In this document: in pieces, positions 13,965 to 15,458 of the stretch
How the letters are laid out: every line of letters begins with the position of its first letter
Numbering within the stretch: position 1 is the stretch's first letter
NCBI GenBank assembly: GCA_045602655.1
Contig: JAZSBY010000045.1
Location: 1 to 15,458, forward strand
Direction of reading: 5' to 3'
DNA length: 15,458 nucleotides
Origin: Fimenecus sp045602655
Lineage (GTDB): Bacteria > Bacillota > Clostridia > Oscillospirales > Acutalibacteraceae
Program-made: the position numbers and the translations under genes
The notes under the pieces: model-generated
The model's input: only the letters and a program-made list of their open reading frames with translations
Told to the model about the DNA's origin: nothing
Databases searched by the model: none

Positions 13965-14552
13965 ATGAGATACGAAAAAGCAGAGTTTAAGGCTGCATAC
14001 GGAACATTCGGTCAGTTGCCCGACTCTGATTTGCCCGAAATTGCTTTTGCAGGTCGTTCAAATGTTGGCAAAAGTTCATTACTCAATAAATTGTTCCAGC
14101 GAAAGAATTTAGCAAGAGTAAGTTCTGTTCCGGGTAAAACAATCACAATCAATTTCTATCAGGTTGAAGATGTTAATTTTGTGGATTTGCCGGGGTATGG
14201 ATATGCAAAAGTTGCCAAAACAGAAAAAGACCGTTGGGCAGAAATGATGGAAGGATATTTTAATTCTGACCGTAATATTAAACTTGTTGTTCAACTTGTT
14301 GATATGCGTCATCCACCAACAAAGGACGACATAATGATGATGGAATTCTTACAAGCAAGTGGTTATGAATTCATTGTTGTTATGACAAAATCAGACAAGC
14401 TTAAAAAGAAAAAAGAATATAACGAAAGAATTGAAAATTCTAAAAAAGAAATGAGTTTTGTACCTGAGGACAGAATAATTCCATTTTCGTCCGAAACAGG
14501 TTCGGGGCTTGATGTGATAAAAAATTTTATTGAAGGATATTTAGGTGAATAA
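13965..14552 (+). CDS. engB: Ribosome biogenesis GTPase EngB (YsxC/YihA)
   Basis: EngB is an essential small GTPase needed for assembly of the large ribosomal subunit. The 195-residue protein is a single TrmE-Era-like G domain: G1 GRSNVGKS (30-37), switch region around SSVPGKTITINFY (G2 Thr), G3 DLPGYG (74-79), G4 TKSD (141-144) and G5 PFSSETGSG. The start is ATG 13965, with AAAGGAG (13953-13959) and a 5-base spacer; an in-frame TTG at 13941 lies inside lon and upstream of that site. The lon-engB order is conserved in Firmicutes (lonA-ysxC in B. subtilis), which supports both calls and a shared transcript. The next gene begins two bases after its stop. Confidence 0.96.
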   Translation: MRYEKAEFKAAYGTFGQLPDSDLPEIAFAGRSNVGKSSLLNKLFQRKNLARVSSVPGKTITINFYQVEDVNFVDLPGYGYAKVAKTEKDRWAEMMEGYFNSDRNIKLVVQLVDMRHPPTKDDIMMMEFLQASGYEFIVVMTKSDKLKKKKEYNERIENSKKEMSFVPEDRIIPFSSETGSGLDVIKNFIEGYLGE

Positions 14553-14553
14553 T

Positions 14554-15458
14554 ATGAGCAAAGTACCATTTACAACAAAAGAAAAATTAGAGGAAATCTC
14601 AAAGGTTTATCCAACTCCATTCCATCTTTACGATGAGGCAGGAATTCGCAAGAATGCAGAAAATCTTAAAAAAGCATTTGCTTGGAATAAGGGTTTTAAA
14701 GAATATTTTGCAGTTAAGGCAACTCCAAACCCATTCCTTATTAACATCTTAAGAGAATATGGCTGTGGTTGTGATTGCTCATCCATTACTGAACTTATGC
14801 TTTCAAAGGCAATCGGTGCAGTAGGGGATGATATTATGTTTTCATCAAACGATACACCGCCTGCAGAGTTTAAATATGCAGATGATATCGGTGCAATTAT
14901 TAACCTTGATGATATTACACATATTGATATTCTTGAAAAAACACTTGGATATCTCCCAAAAAAGCTTTCTTGTCGTTATAATCCGGGTGGATATTTCTCA
15001 ATCGCAAATAACATTATGGATAACCCGGGTGATGCCAAGTACGGTATGACAACAGAACAACTCTTTGAGGCATTTAAGATTATGAAATCAAAGGGTGTTG
15101 AGGAATTTGGTATTCACGCTTTTCTTGCAAGTAACACAGTAACAAACGAATACTACCCAACACTTGCAAAAACTCTTTTTGAAGTTGCAGTTAAACTTAA
15201 GGTAGAAACAGGTGCTCATATAAAATTCATCAACCTTTCAGGTGGTATTGGTATCCCATACCGTCCTGACCAGGAAGGTAACGACATTTTTGCGATTGGT
15301 GCAGGTGTAGAAAAAGTATACAATGAAATTCTTGTACCTGCAGGAATGGAGGATGTTGCTATTTACACTGAACTTGGTCGTTTTATGCTTGCTCCTTATG
15401 GTGCACTCGTAACTCGTGCAATTAACGAGAAACACACTCATAAAGAATACATTGGTGT
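14554..15458 (+). CDS. lysA: Diaminopimelate decarboxylase-family protein, 3' end cut by the window
   Basis: The frame runs from ATG 14554 to the window end without a stop (301 complete codons). LysA decarboxylates meso-diaminopimelate to lysine, the last step of lysine synthesis. The protein is a fold-type III PLP enzyme: FHLYDEAGIRKNAENLKKAF, then the PLP lysine K55 in YFAVKATPNP, CDCSSITELMLSKAIG, NLSGGIGIPYRPDQ (the glycine loop that holds the PLP phosphate) and TELGRFMLAPYGALVTR. The segment after the usual His reads GIHAFLASNTVTNEYYP, and the family's C-terminal Cys motif lies beyond the window. AGGTGA (14543-14548) serves as the ribosome binding site, inside engB. Related decarboxylases (ornithine, arginine, carboxynorspermidine) share this fold, so the exact substrate is less certain than the family. 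Confidence 0.85.
   Translation, partial: MSKVPFTTKEKLEEISKVYPTPFHLYDEAGIRKNAENLKKAFAWNKGFKEYFAVKATPNPFLINILREYGCGCDCSSITELMLSKAIGAVGDDIMFSSNDTPPAEFKYADDIGAIINLDDITHIDILEKTLGYLPKKLSCRYNPGGYFSIANNIMDNPGDAKYGMTTEQLFEAFKIMKSKGVEEFGIHAFLASNTVTNEYYPTLAKTLFEVAVKLKVETGAHIKFINLSGGIGIPYRPDQEGNDIFAIGAGVEKVYNEILVPAGMEDVAIYTELGRFMLAPYGALVTRAINEKHTHKEYIG

Noticed and set aside
1..15458. CRISPR array, insertion sequence, prophage, tRNA or toxin-antitoxin gene
   Set aside because: I saw no regularly spaced direct repeats, transposase or integrase motifs, tRNA cloverleaf or paired small toxin genes anywhere in the window.

Overview
The window is AT-rich DNA with dense gene packing, strong AGGAG-type ribosome binding sites and near-consensus housekeeping promoters. 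It carries spoIIR, a gene found only in endospore formers, together with a Firmicutes-style 6S RNA candidate, a DUF1292 gene and the conserved lon-engB pair. This points to a spore-forming member of the Clostridia, plausibly a gut Oscillospiraceae/Ruminococcaceae-type organism. The assignment rests on gene content and style, not on a marker gene.

Layout on the + strand, left part. Positions 1-1262 hold a 55-residue cysteine-containing small protein, an unrecognised beta-propeller-like protein with its own promoter, and an acidic DUF1292 protein. Positions 1291-1480 hold a structured RNA that I read as 6S RNA, closed by a terminator hairpin. A promoter overlaps that hairpin and should drive uxaB-uxaA (hexuronate catabolism: tagaturonate to altronate to 2-keto-3-deoxygluconate), which ends in a strong terminator at 4242-4270. 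Next is spoIIR, preceded by a sigma-F-like promoter and a perfect 18-bp palindrome that contains its ribosome binding site. A further promoter drives a three-gene unit: a cytoplasmic glycerophosphodiester phosphodiesterase, a GH20 beta-N-acetylhexosaminidase and a Na+/phosphate cotransporter with a PhoU-like tail. Together these could salvage glycerol phosphate, amino sugars and phosphate.

Right part. A bidirectional terminator (9022-9051) separates this unit from the convergent serC-serA operon (minus strand), the first two steps of serine synthesis from 3-phosphoglycerate. The serC promoter faces away from lon across a 276-bp intergenic region with overlapping inverted repeats. The + strand then carries lon (ATP-dependent protease), engB (ribosome-assembly GTPase) and the first 301 codons of a diaminopimelate decarboxylase-family gene, which runs off the window end. 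Spacing is only a few bases, so this looks like one operon.

The genes are mostly core metabolism and housekeeping. I saw no phage, transposon, CRISPR or defence genes and no convincing new multi-gene system. The points most worth a second look are regulatory: the promoter embedded in the 6S terminator, the RBS-sequestering palindrome before spoIIR, the dyad across the GDPD promoter and leader, and the competing inverted repeats between serC and lon. Several apparent long reading frames begin at codons that overlap the ribosome binding site, terminator or promoter; I give corrected starts for uxaB, serC, lon and engB.
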